13,724 nt of DNA, taken from the NCBI GenBank assembly GCA_035761805.1, contig DASTQL010000046.1, forward strand, positions 1-13,724, written 5' to 3'. A program made the position numbers and the translations under genes. Below the pieces are notes generated by a model. That model made no database searches, was not told the DNA's origin, and saw only the letters and a program-made list of their open reading frames with translations. Origin of the DNA: DASTQL01 sp035761805 (lineage in GTDB: Bacteria; Actinomycetota; Actinomycetes; Jiangellales; Jiangellaceae). Positions 1-5,904 of the stretch are shown here, piece after piece; the first letter of the stretch is position 1; every line of letters begins with the position of its first letter.

Positions 1-115
1 TCGCGACCTCGTTGCGGTGCAGGACCTCGGTGACCAGCTCGGCCACGCGGTCGAGCAGGTGTCCGCGCTCGTCCCGCTCCAGCTGGGTCGCCCCGCGGAT
101 CGCCCGTACGGCCAC
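1..115 (-). CDS. aroH: Chorismate mutase, AroH type (N-terminal part, cut by window edge)
   Basis: The first 38 codons read MAVRAIRGATQLERDERGHL and on to LHRNEVA. This is the characteristic N-terminus of the monofunctional, trimeric AroH (Bacillus-type) chorismate mutases, which convert chorismate to prephenate for phenylalanine and tyrosine synthesis in the cytosol. The R-x-I-R-G-A-T segment contains the family's substrate-binding arginine near residue 7. I chose the GTG at 115 because AGGG stands 8 nt upstream (124-127) and the protein then begins exactly where family members begin; a GTG at 124 in the same frame would add three residues (MTG) but overlaps that ribosome site. The gene follows rluB after 29 bp on the same strand and is probably the next operon member. 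The C-terminal two thirds lie outside the window, so catalytic completeness cannot be judged. Family identity is secure despite the short length. Confidence 0.85.
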   Translation of the reverse strand, partial: MAVRAIRGATQLERDERGHLLDRVAELVTEVLHRNEVA

Positions 116-123
116 GCCGGTCA

Positions 124-127
124 CCCT
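124..127 (-). promoter_or_regulatory. Ribosome binding site deciding the aroH start
   Basis: On the minus strand AGGG lies 8 nt before the GTG at 115. It supports that start over the GTG at 124-122, which overlaps the motif itself. Confidence 0.5.
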
Positions 128-144
128 AGCCAGGCCCGGGCGAG

Positions 145-879
145 CTAGAGCCCCACCTCCTGGTAGAGCCGGGCCACCTCGACCGGGGAGAGCGTGCGGC
201 TGCGTCCGGGCCGCAGGTCGCCGAGCCGGATCGGCCCCACCCGGGTGCGCACGAGCCGCTCGACGGGGTGGCCCACCGCGGCCAGCAGGCGCCGGACCAC
301 GTGCTTGCGTCCCTCGTGGAGGACCACCTCGACCATGGCCCTGCTGCCGGTGCGTCCGACGACCCGGAACGAGTCGACGGCGACCACACCGTCGTCGAGC
401 TCGACACCGTCCCGGAGCCGCCGGCCCAGGTCGCGGGCGACCGGGCCGTCGACCTCGGCGAGGTAGGTCTTGGCGACCTCGAAGCTCGGGTGCGACAGCC
501 GGTGGGCCAGCTCGCCGTCGTTGGTGAGGAGGATGAGCCCCTCCGTGTCGGCGTCGAGACGGCCCACGTGGAACAGGCGTTGCCGACGCCCCTCGACGTA
601 GTCGCCGAGACTGGGTCTGCCCTCCGGGTCGGACATGGTGCTCACCACGCCGGTGGGCTTGTTCAGCGCGAGGTGCACCAGCCCCGCGGCCTCGGTTCCC
701 ACCCGCAGGCCGTCCACCCTGATGACCGCACGCTCGGGGTGCACCCGCACGCCCATCGTGCGCACGACCTCCCCGTCGACCTCGACCCGGCCGGTGGCGA
801 TCAGCTGCTCGCACGCACGACGGCTGCCCACACCGGCCGCCGCCAGCACCTTCTGCAGGCGGACACCCTCCTGGGTCAC
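145..879 (-). CDS. rluB: 23S rRNA pseudouridine synthase RluB/RsuA family
   Basis: A 244-residue cytosolic enzyme that isomerises a uridine of large-subunit rRNA to pseudouridine. An S4 RNA-binding domain covers about residues 6-60 (RLQKVLAAAGVGSRRACEQL). The RsuA/RluB/E/F catalytic domain follows, with LNKPTGVVST near 72-81 and the signature GRLDADTEGLILLTND at 106-121, where Asp109 is the expected nucleophile. The later segment EGRKHVVRRLLAAVGHPV is the family's second conserved block. Length fits the family. The GTG start at 879 overlaps the scpB stop (GTGA), and GGAG lies 6 nt upstream. The open frame continues upstream through scpB but that part is an antisense-like shadow. The scpA-scpB-rluB order is conserved in Gram-positive bacteria. 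RluB is the best assignment by context; RluE/F-like specificity cannot be excluded from sequence alone. Confidence 0.93.
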   Translation of the reverse strand: MTQEGVRLQKVLAAAGVGSRRACEQLIATGRVEVDGEVVRTMGVRVHPERAVIRVDGLRVGTEAAGLVHLALNKPTGVVSTMSDPEGRPSLGDYVEGRRQRLFHVGRLDADTEGLILLTNDGELAHRLSHPSFEVAKTYLAEVDGPVARDLGRRLRDGVELDDGVVAVDSFRVVGRTGSRAMVEVVLHEGRKHVVRRLLAAVGHPVERLVRTRVGPIRLGDLRPGRSRTLSPVEVARLYQEVGL

Positions 880-1451
880 CCCGGGCTCCAGGGGCCGGAC
901 GCAGTCTCGGCCTCCAGCTGGGCGGCCTCCGGGAGGTAGGGCGCGAGCGGGGGCAGGTCGTCCAGGGAGCCGAGGCCGACCCGCTCGAGGAAGTAGCTGG
1001 TCGTCCGGTACAGCGTGGCCGTGGTCGTCGGGTCGACCCCCGCCTCCTCGACCAGCCCGCGGGAGAGCAGGGTACGCATGACGCCGTCGCAGTTCACGCC
1101 GCGGACACCGGAGACCCGGGCCCGGCTGACCGGCTGCCGGTAAGCGACGACGGCGAGCGTCTCCAGGGCCGCCTGGGTGAGGCGCGCCTGCTGGCCGTCG
1201 AGCACGAAGCGCTCGACGACGGCCGCGTGCTCGGCGCGGGTGTACAGGCGCCAGCCCCCGGCGACCTCGCGGAGCTCGAACCCGCGGGCCTGCTCGTCGT
1301 ACTCGGCCGCGACCTCCCGCAGCGCGACCGCGACGTCGGCCGCTGGGGCCTCCAGCACCTGCGCCAGGACGGCCTCGGTCACCGGCTCGTCCACGACGAG
1401 GAGCACCGCCTCCAGCGCAGACCTGAGCGCGGCCACACCGGGTCCGGTCAC
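876..1451 (-). CDS. scpB: Segregation and condensation protein B (ScpB)
   Basis: A 191-residue, dimeric double winged-helix (kite) subunit that binds ScpA and, with SMC, forms the bacterial condensin that organises and segregates chromosomes. The N-terminal winged helix is visible as LRSALEAVLLVVDEPVTEAVLAQVL. The second block LTQAALETLAVVAYRQPVSRARVSGVRGVNCDGVMRTL is the most conserved ScpB stretch; it is followed by GLVEEAG and the TTSYFLERVGL motif near the C-terminus. The GTG start at 1451 overlaps the scpA stop (GTGA). A strong GGAGG-GAGGAC lies directly upstream. The stop overlaps the rluB start in the same way, so the three genes are likely translationally coupled. Identity is firm. 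Confidence 0.95.
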   Translation of the reverse strand: MTGPGVAALRSALEAVLLVVDEPVTEAVLAQVLEAPAADVAVALREVAAEYDEQARGFELREVAGGWRLYTRAEHAAVVERFVLDGQQARLTQAALETLAVVAYRQPVSRARVSGVRGVNCDGVMRTLLSRGLVEEAGVDPTTTATLYRTTSYFLERVGLGSLDDLPPLAPYLPEAAQLEAETASGPWSPG

Positions 1452-2257
1452 GTCCGTCCTCCCTCCGACTGCACCGCGACCGGGTCGTCGGCGTCGAACT
1501 CCTCACCCACGTCGGGTTGCATCTCGTCGCTGCCGGTCCACCGTACGGTGAGCTCGCCCAGCGGCGTCAGCTGGTCGAAGGAGACCGCCCGCTCCCGGTA
1601 CAGCTCCAGCAGGGCGAGGAAGCGGGCGACGACGTGCAACGTCGAGGGGCAGTCCGCGGACAGCGCCCGGAAGGTCGCTGTCCCCTGGCGGCGCAGCCGG
1701 TCGACGAGCACGGCCGCCTGCTCCCGCACGCTCACCTGCTGCTGGTGCAGGTGGGCCGTCGGGATCGCGGGCTGTGGGCGGGGCGTGAGAGCACGCCCGG
1801 CCAGGGCCGCGAGCTCCTCCGGCCCCAGGCCCACCACGACCTCCGGGAGCAGCGCGGCGAAACGCTCCTCGAGGCCGACGACCCGCGGATGGCGGCGCGC
1901 CTCGTCGGCCATCCGGGTCGCGAGGACGCCGGCCACCTCCTTGTACGCGCGGTACTGCAGCAGCCGGGCGAAGAGCAGGTCCCGCGCCTCCAGCAGCGCC
2001 AGGTCCTCCTCGTCCTCGACCTGCCCGCTCGGCAGCAGCCGGGCGGCCTTGAGGTCGAGCAGGGTCGCTGCCACGACGAGGAACTCGCTGGCCTGGTCGA
2101 GATCCCAGTCCGGACCGCGAGCCCGGATGTGAGCGATGAAGTCGTCGGTGACCTTGGACAGGGCCACCTCGGTCACGTCGAGCTTGTGCTTGGCGATCAG
2201 GCCCAGCAACAGGTCGAACGGTCCGTCGAAGACGTCGAGGTGCACCTCGAACGACAC
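1448..2257 (-). CDS. scpA: Segregation and condensation protein A (ScpA kleisin)
   Basis: The kleisin subunit of SMC-ScpAB, bridging the SMC heads and binding ScpB. With the start chosen here it has 269 residues. The N-terminal SMC-binding helix region reads FEVHLDVFDGPFDLLLGLI, then AKHKLDVTEVALSKVTDDFI, the classic ScpA signature. The linker is rich in charged and hydrophobic residues. The C-terminal winged helix (LHVVARFLALLELYRERAV) ends in an acidic tail (DVGEEFDADDP). I chose the GTG at 2257 because GGAGG stands 7 nt upstream and the protein then begins at the conserved MSFEVHLDVFDG. Alternatives in frame are GTG at 2308 and TTG at 2320; the latter would overlap the upstream stop as TTGA, the pattern used elsewhere in this operon. 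A 59-bp gap to the upstream gene results from the chosen start. Confidence 0.93.
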   Translation of the reverse strand: MSFEVHLDVFDGPFDLLLGLIAKHKLDVTEVALSKVTDDFIAHIRARGPDWDLDQASEFLVVAATLLDLKAARLLPSGQVEDEEDLALLEARDLLFARLLQYRAYKEVAGVLATRMADEARRHPRVVGLEERFAALLPEVVVGLGPEELAALAGRALTPRPQPAIPTAHLHQQQVSVREQAAVLVDRLRRQGTATFRALSADCPSTLHVVARFLALLELYRERAVSFDQLTPLGELTVRWTGSDEMQPDVGEEFDADDPVAVQSEGGRT

Positions 2258-2264
2258 GACCGGG

Positions 2265-2269
2265 CCTCC
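2265..2269 (-). promoter_or_regulatory. Ribosome binding site deciding the scpA start
   Basis: A full GGAGG on the minus strand stands 7 nt before the GTG at 2257. Neither of the two upstream in-frame alternatives (2308, 2320) has a comparable site, so this motif carries the start choice. Confidence 0.6.
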
Positions 2270-2316
2270 ACCGGCGAGCCCGACAGCCGGGTCCGGACGG
2301 TCGGTCACCCGACCAG

Positions 2317-2607
2317 TCAAGCACCAGGCGGGCGCAGCCGGCGGACCAGGACGCTGTCGCCGCCACGCTCGTCGAGGTCGGCCAGCATGATCGCCACGGC
2401 CTCGCGGACCAGCCTGCCCCGGTCGAGCTTGACCCCGTGGTCGCGTCCGATCCCCAGCCGGGCGAGCTCGAGGTCGTGCAGCTCCTCCGAGGACAGGTAG
2501 ACGGTGATCTTCTCCTCGTGCCGGATGCGGCCGGACGAAACCACGCTGCGCCCCGCTGGCGGCTCCGCCCGGTCCGGTACCGCCCGGAGCCGGGAGTCGC
2601 CGGTCAC
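2317..2607 (-). CDS. Small ribbon-helix-helix-like protein between parA and scpA
   Basis: A 96-residue protein that I do not recognise by name, though similar small proteins sit between parA and scpA in other actinobacteria. Residues 32-78 fit a ribbon-helix-helix (MetJ/Arc/CopG) fold: beta strand KITVYLS (33-39), helix SEELHDLELARL (40-51), a loop, then helix DRGRLVREAVAIMLADL (62-78) with the typical R-x-x-x-V-R-E-A pattern. The first 30 residues look disordered, and the tail is basic (VLVRRLRPPGA). The GTG at 2607 overlaps the parA stop as GTGA, which supports co-translation; a GTG at 2544 would give a shorter protein but has no ribosome site. RHH proteins are DNA-binding dimers and often partner ParA ATPases in plasmid partition (ParG, omega). 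A role as ParA partner and operon autoregulator is inference. Confidence 0.8.
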   Translation of the reverse strand: MTGDSRLRAVPDRAEPPAGRSVVSSGRIRHEEKITVYLSSEELHDLELARLGIGRDHGVKLDRGRLVREAVAIMLADLDERGGDSVLVRRLRPPGA

Positions 2608-3632
2608 GAGTTCCACCGGGCGAGGACCTCGCGGGCGAGCGTGCGGTAGGCGTCGGCGCCCGGAGACGCTGGTGCGTACGAGGTGATCGGCGTCTGTGCC
2701 ACCGTGGACTCCGGGAACCGGACGGTCCGGGACACCACGGTGTGGAACACCTTGTCCCCGAACGCCTCCACCAGCCGGTGCACGACCTCGCGAGCGTGCA
2801 CGGTCCGGCTGTCGTACATCGTGGCCAGCAGGCCGTCGATGACGAGCCGCTCGTTGAGCCGCTCGCTGACCTTGTCGATCGTCTCCTGGAGCAGCGCCAC
2901 GCCGCGCAGGGCGAAGAACTCGCACTCCAGCGGGACGATGACGCCGTCGGCCGCGGTCAGCGCGTTGATCGTCAGGAGGCCGAGCGAGGGCTGGCAGTCG
3001 ACGAGCACGACGTCGTAGTCGGCGAGCAACGGGGCGATGGCGCGCCGCAGCGCGTGCTCGCGTGCCACCTCGCTGACGAGCTGTACCTCGGCGGCGGACA
3101 GGTCGATGTTGCTCGGGAGCAGGTGCATGCCCGGGATGTTGGTCTTGAGCAGCACGTCCTCGGCCGGTATCGACCGCTCCATCAGGACGTTGTAGATCGA
3201 CAGGTCACGCTCGTGCGGGTTGACGCCGAGCCCGACGGACAGGGCGCCCTGCGGGTCGAAGTCGACGAGCAGGACGCGGCGGCCGTACTCGGCCAGCGAG
3301 GCGCCCAGGTTGATCGTGGTCGTGGTCTTGCCGACGCCGCCCTTTTGGTTGCACATGGCCACCACCCGGGCGGGCCCGTGCTCCTGGAGCACCGGAGGGT
3401 CGGTGAACACCGGGATCGGACGGCCGGTGGGACCGAGGGCGCCGGGCGCCAACTCCTCGAGCGGCGGCGGTGCGGGTTCGGGCGGCGGCGAGGGCACGGT
3501 CATGCCGCTCAGTGGGGGAGACGGCCGCCCCGCCCCCAGGACGGTGATCGCGGAACCCGTCTCCGATGGCGGGGCGGGATGGACGGCGGGCGCTGGCGCC
3601 GCCGCCCGGGGCTGCTGGGTCGACATGTCCAC
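2604..3632 (-). CDS. parA: ParA/Soj-family chromosome-partition ATPase with proline-rich N-terminus
   Basis: A 342-residue ATPase of the ParA/MinD superfamily. The deviant Walker A box is KGGVGKTT (97-104) with both lysines, Walker A' is VDFDPQGA (123-130) and Walker B is VDCQPSLG (211-218). These are the features of nucleotide-dependent dimers that bind DNA non-specifically. About 85 residues before the fold are low-complexity Pro/Ala, unlike the compact Soj proteins, and no HTH precedes the ATPase. The gene heads an operon with the RHH protein, scpA, scpB, rluB and aroH. It is the scpA-linked ParA paralogue of actinobacteria (as Rv1708 in M. tuberculosis), not the parA beside parB near oriC. 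I chose GTG 3632 because GGAG lies 12 nt upstream; ATG 3626 is only two codons in and has no ribosome site. The cargo is unknown. Confidence 0.9.
   Translation of the reverse strand: MDMSTQQPRAAAPAPAVHPAPPSETGSAITVLGAGRPSPPLSGMTVPSPPPEPAPPPLEELAPGALGPTGRPIPVFTDPPVLQEHGPARVVAMCNQKGGVGKTTTTINLGASLAEYGRRVLLVDFDPQGALSVGLGVNPHERDLSIYNVLMERSIPAEDVLLKTNIPGMHLLPSNIDLSAAEVQLVSEVAREHALRRAIAPLLADYDVVLVDCQPSLGLLTINALTAADGVIVPLECEFFALRGVALLQETIDKVSERLNERLVIDGLLATMYDSRTVHAREVVHRLVEAFGDKVFHTVVSRTVRFPESTVAQTPITSYAPASPGADAYRTLAREVLARWNS
3619..3628. repeat. Direct repeat GTCGACATGT, copy 1 (over the parA start)
   Basis: The 10-mer GTCGACATGT occurs here and again at 3659-3668, exactly 40 bp apart. This copy covers the first codons of parA. 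The second copy lies just downstream of the expected transcription start. Possible operator; function is inferred. Confidence 0.45.
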
Positions 3633-3658
3633 GGGCCGTCAGAGCTCCTTGCCGTCGT

Positions 3659-3668
3659 GTCGACATGT
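3659..3668. repeat. Direct repeat GTCGACATGT, copy 2 (parA leader)
   Basis: Identical to the copy at 3619-3628. It sits inside the overlapping palindromes TGTCGACA (3658-3665) and ACATGT (3663-3668), just downstream of the predicted start of transcription of the parA operon. Confidence 0.45.
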
Positions 3669-3679
3669 GTACGGTGGCG

Positions 3680-3708
3680 ACGCTAAGGAGCGGCTCGGAC
3701 GGGTTCAA
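3680..3708 (-). promoter_or_regulatory. Promoter of the parA-RHH-scpAB operon
   Basis: On the minus strand, TTGAAC (3708-3703) and TAGCGT (3685-3680) are separated by exactly 17 nt. This is a good match to the primary-sigma consensus (TTGACA, TANNNT -10). Transcription would start near 3673, giving a leader of about 40 nt before the GTG at 3632. It lies in the 96-bp gap after xerD and explains independent expression of the six-gene block. Confidence 0.65.
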
Positions 3709-3726
3709 GGAGGCGCGCCGAGCCGC
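3690..3726. repeat. Perfect 9-bp inverted repeat between xerD and parA
   Basis: GCGGCTCGG (3690-3698) and CCGAGCCGC (3718-3726) are perfect inverted copies around a 19-nt centre. The centre contains the -35 hexamer of the parA promoter, and the promoter-proximal arm lies in the -35/-10 spacer. It begins 2 bp after the xerD stop, so it may be a xerD terminator, but there is no T-run after it; an operator for parA autoregulation is the alternative. Confidence 0.55.
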
Positions 3727-3728
3727 GG

Positions 3729-4667
3729 TCAGGCGGTGGCACGGGGGTGCGACGCGGCGTAGACCTCCCGGAGCCGGTCTACTGTGACGAGCGTGTAGAT
3801 CTGCGTGGTGGTCACCGAGGCGTGACCGAGCAGCTCCTGGACGACCCGGACGTCGGCACCGCCGTCGATCAGGTGCGTGGCGAACGAGTGGCGGAGGGTG
3901 TGCGGGGAGACGGCCCCCCGGACCCCGGCCCGAGCCGTAGCGGAGCGAAGGACGGTCCAGGCGCTCTGCCGGGACAGCCGCCCGCCCCGGGAGTTGAGCA
4001 GCAGCGCCGGCGTGCCGGGACCGCCGGCGGCCAGGGCCGGCCGGGCCCGGACCAGGTAGGCCTCGACCGCCTGCAACGCGTAGCTGCCCACGGGCACGAC
4101 GCGCTCCTTGCCGCCCTTGCCCCGCAGCCGTACCGCGCCGGACGACAGGTCGAGGTCGTCGCGGTCGAGGCCGACGGCCTCGGAGATCCGGGCGCCGGTC
4201 CCGTAGAGCAGCTCGAGGAGGGCGCGGTCGCGCACCGGCAGCGGCCCGTCCCCCACCGCCGCCGCGGCAAGCAGCCGCTCGACCTCGTCGACCGAGAGCG
4301 CCCTGGGCAGCCGCCGTGGCGGTGCCGGCGGCCGGACGTCCCGGGCCGGGTCCTGTGCGCCGACGCCCTCGCGGATGAGGAAACGGTGCAGGCCGCGCAC
4401 CGCTATGACGGTACGCGCGGCAGAGCTGGCCCCGAGCGGCACATGATCGGCGCCACCCTCGCGGAGCGACCGGAGGAACGCCGTGACGTCGGGCTCCGTG
4501 GCATCGACCACCTCGACTCCGCGCCCGGCGAGGAAGGTCGTGTAGCGGCGCAGGTCGCGGCGGTAGGACGCCAGCGTGTTGGCCGCCAGACCCCGCTCGA
4601 CGGCGAGGTGGTCGAGGTAGTCCTCCACCGGGCGCGGTAACCCGCCATGCGTGGTCACCGTGGTCAC
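3729..4667 (-). CDS. xerD: Site-specific tyrosine recombinase XerD
   Basis: A 312-residue tyrosine recombinase that, with XerC, resolves chromosome dimers at dif. The N-terminal SAM-like core-binding domain covers residues 10-105 (VEDYLDHLAVERGLAANTLASYRRDL). The catalytic domain carries all six expected residues: Arg160 (GTGARISEAVGL), Lys184 (LRGKGGKER), His256 and Arg259 (PHTLRHSFATHL), His282 (LGHASVTTTQIYT) and Tyr291. Their spacing equals that of E. coli XerD with a constant offset of 12 (positions from memory). The GTG at 4667 starts 4 bp after the ald stop; GTG 4658, three codons in, has a GGTGA 5 nt upstream and is an equal alternative. Length and housekeeping neighbours argue against a phage integrase. 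Linked to parA/scpAB, it sits in a chromosome-segregation cluster. Confidence 0.93.
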   Translation of the reverse strand: MTTVTTHGGLPRPVEDYLDHLAVERGLAANTLASYRRDLRRYTTFLAGRGVEVVDATEPDVTAFLRSLREGGADHVPLGASSAARTVIAVRGLHRFLIREGVGAQDPARDVRPPAPPRRLPRALSVDEVERLLAAAAVGDGPLPVRDRALLELLYGTGARISEAVGLDRDDLDLSSGAVRLRGKGGKERVVPVGSYALQAVEAYLVRARPALAAGGPGTPALLLNSRGGRLSRQSAWTVLRSATARAGVRGAVSPHTLRHSFATHLIDGGADVRVVQELLGHASVTTTQIYTLVTVDRLREVYAASHPRATA

Positions 4668-4671
4668 CGCG

Positions 4672-5787
4672 TCAGCCCAGGACGTCGGCGAGGTCACGGC
4701 ACGGCAGGCCGTGCGCCTCGGCGACCGGCACGTACGTGAGCTCGCCGTCATGGGTGTTGAGCCCCTTGGCGAGCGCGGGATCCGCCGCGAGCGCGTCCCG
4801 CCACCCCCGGTTGGCCAGCTCGACGACGTACGGGAGGGTGACGTTGGTCAGTGCGTACGTGGACGTGAAGGGCACGGCCCCGGGCATGTTCGTGACGCAG
4901 TAGAAGACCGAGTCGTGGACTCGGTACGTGGGGTTGTCGTGGGTGGTCGGACGGCTGTCCTCGAAGCACCCGCCCTGATCGATGGCGATGTCGACCAGGA
5001 CGCTCCCCGACCGCATCCGGGAGACCAGCTCGTTGGAGACCAGGGTCGGCGCCTTGGCCCCCGGCACCAGCACCGCGCCGATGACCAGGTCGGCGTCGAG
5101 GACCGCCCGCTCCACCTCGTACAAGTTGGAGGCGATGGTCTGGGCGTGGCCTTGGTAGATCCGGTCGACCTCGCGCAGCTTTGCGACGTTCTTGTCCAGG
5201 ATCCACACGTCGGCCTGCATGCCCAGGGCGATGACCGCGGCGTTCATGCCCGAGACCCCGGCCCCGAGCACCACGACCTTGGCCGCCTTGACGCCGGAGA
5301 CCCCGCCCATCAACACCCCACGACCGCCCTGGGCGCGCTCGAGCACGTGCGCGCCGACCTGGGTCGCCATCCGCCCCGCCACCTCACTCATCGGGGCGAG
5401 CAGAGGCAGCGAGAGGTCCGGGAGCTGCACCGTCTCGTAGGCGATCGCGGTGATGCCGGCCTCGAGCAGGGCGTTCGTGCACTCGCGGGAGGCGGCGAGG
5501 TGCAGGTAGGTGAAGAGCATCTGGTCGCGACGCATCCGGTGGTACTCGTCCGCCACCGGCTCCTTGACCTTGAGCACGAGGTCGGCCTCGGCCCAGACGT
5601 CGTCGGCGGTGTCGACGATGCGCGCGCCGGCGGCCACGAACTCCTCGTCGGTGATCGACGAGCCCTCGCCCGCCCCCTTCTGGACCAGCACGTCGTGCCC
5701 GTTGCGCCGCAGTTCGTTGACGCCTGCCGGGGTGATGGCCACGCGGTACTCGTGGTTCTTGAGCTCGCTGGGGATGCCGACCTTCAC
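4672..5787 (-). CDS. ald: Alanine dehydrogenase
   Basis: A 371-residue cytosolic enzyme, usually hexameric, that interconverts L-alanine with pyruvate and ammonia using NAD. The N-terminus MKVGIPSELKNHEYRVAITP is the family hallmark. Residues known from Mycobacterium Ald fall at the same numbers: Arg15, Lys75 (LKVKEP), His96 (FTYLHLAAS) and Asp270 (DIAIDQGGCFE). The Rossmann motif LGAGVSGMNAA gives G175-x-G177-x-x-G180. The end ELTYVPVAEAHGL is also typical. It starts with GTG at 5787 with AAGGG about 11 nt upstream. xerD follows after 4 bp, so the two are probably co-transcribed. The upstream 117 bp are shared with a divergent membrane-protein gene. No Lrp/AldR-type regulator is adjacent. 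The enzyme appears complete. Confidence 0.97.
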   Translation of the reverse strand: MKVGIPSELKNHEYRVAITPAGVNELRRNGHDVLVQKGAGEGSSITDEEFVAAGARIVDTADDVWAEADLVLKVKEPVADEYHRMRRDQMLFTYLHLAASRECTNALLEAGITAIAYETVQLPDLSLPLLAPMSEVAGRMATQVGAHVLERAQGGRGVLMGGVSGVKAAKVVVLGAGVSGMNAAVIALGMQADVWILDKNVAKLREVDRIYQGHAQTIASNLYEVERAVLDADLVIGAVLVPGAKAPTLVSNELVSRMRSGSVLVDIAIDQGGCFEDSRPTTHDNPTYRVHDSVFYCVTNMPGAVPFTSTYALTNVTLPYVVELANRGWRDALAADPALAKGLNTHDGELTYVPVAEAHGLPCRDLADVLG

Positions 5788-5856
5788 GGGTATCGCGACC
5801 CTTCGCAGTCCCGCCGGCGCCGATGCCGGGCGACCACCCGTTCGGGCGGCGACGCG

Positions 5857-5866
5857 AGTCTAGTGT
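5857..5866. promoter_or_regulatory. Possible overlapping divergent -10 elements (ald and plus-strand gene)
   Basis: The 10 bp AGTCTAGTGT contain a TANNNT -10 on each strand: TAGTGT (5861-5866, plus) and TAGACT (5862-5857, minus). They share the central CTAG, which is rare in such GC-rich DNA. No good -35 is visible on either side, so this is tentative. The remainder of the 117-bp gap holds only short GC-rich inverted repeats. Confidence 0.3.
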
Positions 5867-5883
5867 TCGCCGCGCGGCGCGGG

Positions 5884-5904
5884 CGTGAGTGGTATGACCT
5901 CACG
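5884..5904. promoter_or_regulatory. Inverted repeat enclosing an extended -10, directly before the plus-strand start
   Basis: CGTGAG (5884-5889) and CTCACG (5899-5904) are perfect inverted arms around TGGTATGAC. That centre reads as an extended -10 (TG-G-TATGAC, hexamer 5893-5898) with transcription expected at or next to the ATG at 5905. This suggests a leaderless mRNA whose promoter is framed by an operator-like repeat. No -35 is evident. Confidence 0.4.

Noticed and set aside
880..1506. Extension of the rluB frame over scpB
   Set aside because: The stretch is Arg/Gly-rich noise; scpB is real in a different frame, and the S4 domain of RluB begins just after the GTG at 879.
3633..3728. parS or dif site near parA/xerD
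   Set aside because: No match to the parS palindrome (TGTTTCACGTGAAACA-like) or to a dif-like 28-mer with XerC/XerD arms was seen here or elsewhere in the window.
3729..4667. XerD read as an integrase of a mobile element
   Set aside because: No attachment-site repeats, phage genes or excisionase are nearby, the length and residue spacing are those of XerD, and the neighbours are conserved housekeeping genes.
5812..5846. Short inverted repeats CCGGC/GCCGG and CCCG/CGGG between ald and the membrane gene
   Set aside because: Arms of 4-5 bp made only of G and C are expected by chance at this base composition.
4651..5904. Upstream extension of the plus-strand membrane-protein frame
   Set aside because: This part is antisense to ald and has the biased composition of a shadow frame. 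The membrane protein begins at ATG 5905.
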